Below the pieces are notes generated by a model. It worked only from the letters and a program-made list of their open reading frames with translations. It had not been told where the DNA came from and did not search any database. Below, in pieces: positions 63,914-64,000 of a stretch of DNA of 64,000 nt (within the stretch, counting starts at the first letter, position 1; each line of letters begins with the position of its first letter). The translations under genes were made by a program, and so were the position numbers. Source of the DNA: Aureibaculum algae (GTDB lineage Bacteria; Bacteroidota; Bacteroidia; Flavobacteriales; Flavobacteriaceae); assembly GCF_006065315.1 (NCBI RefSeq), contig NZ_CP040749.1:372001-436000 (forward strand), given 5' to 3'.

Positions 63914-64000
63914 TATTTATCTGAACTTAACTTTTCCAATTCTAATTGATTTTTTACCAAGTTATAATAGGCTCCTTTTTTAGAGAGCAATTCTTGATGA
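63913..64000 (-). CDS. ABC transporter C-terminus (partial, runs off the window)
   Basis: Only the last 28 codons are inside the window. HQELLSKKGAYYNLVKNQ is the typical end of an ABC exporter ATPase, where the switch histidine motif is followed by HEELL-x4-G-x-Y-x-x-L-V. The stop overlaps the hlyD start by one base. With an HlyD partner the full gene is likely a type I or bacteriocin/peptidase-containing exporter. The start lies beyond position 64000. Confidence 0.8.
   Translation of the reverse strand, partial: HQELLSKKGAYYNLVKNQLELEKLSSDK

Noticed and set aside
1..64000. CRISPR arrays, insertion sequences, prophage, rRNA, tandem repeats
   Set aside because: No regularly spaced repeats, transposase, integrase or phage genes, rRNA-like sequence or long tandem repeats were found on reading both strands.

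Overview
The window is chromosomal DNA of an AT-rich member of the Bacteroidota, most likely family Flavobacteriaceae. The evidence is: a repeated promoter pattern TTG-N17-23-TAnnTTTG; SprF/PorT/OmpA-type envelope genes; a PID-CTERM mini-protein; a DUF5686 protein; a DUF2723 (GT117) protein; a DksA-like protein next to ileS; and the yceD-rpmF-fabH-accB-accC and asnS-rpoN gene orders. No genus is claimed. Most of the window is core genome. No insertion sequence, phage, CRISPR array or rRNA gene was seen.

Layout. 0-11 kb (+): an OmpA/PD40 protein, then ileS, a DksA-like regulator, a secreted beta-strand protein, lspA, uvrC and a patatin-Omp85 fusion. 11-18 kb (-): one efflux operon, tetR-tolC-hlyD-RND, whose promoter sits inside a probable TetR operator. 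18-25 kb (+): prenyl synthase, tRNA-CAT, a 66-residue PID-CTERM protein, riboflavin synthase (-), pdxA, yceD-rpmF with a structured leader, and fabH-accB-accC. 25-31 kb: an Lrp regulator, a zinc peptidase (-), L-asparaginase, tRNA-Ser, an ExbB/ExbD energiser cluster and a PorT-like barrel. 31-43 kb (-): a PAP2-like protein, rpoN, a WG-repeat protein, asnS, rfbA, an RND/MMPL exporter and a DUF5686 outer-membrane protein. 42-47 kb (-): frr, pyrH, tsf, rpsB, rpsI and rplM with leader hairpins. 47-49 kb (-): a DUF3179 lipoprotein, an outer-membrane gene interrupted by one in-frame TGA, and a DUF1059-like protein. 49-59 kb: ggt, a 34-residue basic protein, polA, glycosylasparaginase, a sugar MFS transporter, cutC, a cysteine-less thioredoxin and a polysaccharide deacetylase. 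59-64 kb: a GT117 protein, tRNA-Gln, and an HlyD plus ABC exporter pair that runs off the right edge.

Observations most worth following: (1) IleRS carries GIHH in place of the HIGH signature, the swapped motif linked to mupirocin hyper-resistance. (2) The yceD-rpmF leader folds by hand into two nested helices plus a pseudoknot. (3) The rpsB leader forms nested helices. (4) The tetR promoter is embedded in an inverted repeat and gives an almost leaderless mRNA. (5) A tiny protein consists almost entirely of export and sorting signals. (6) A glycosylasparaginase, sugar transporter and CutC cluster suggests a glycan-related role for CutC. All helices, promoters and alignments were found by eye; none has been computed or searched.
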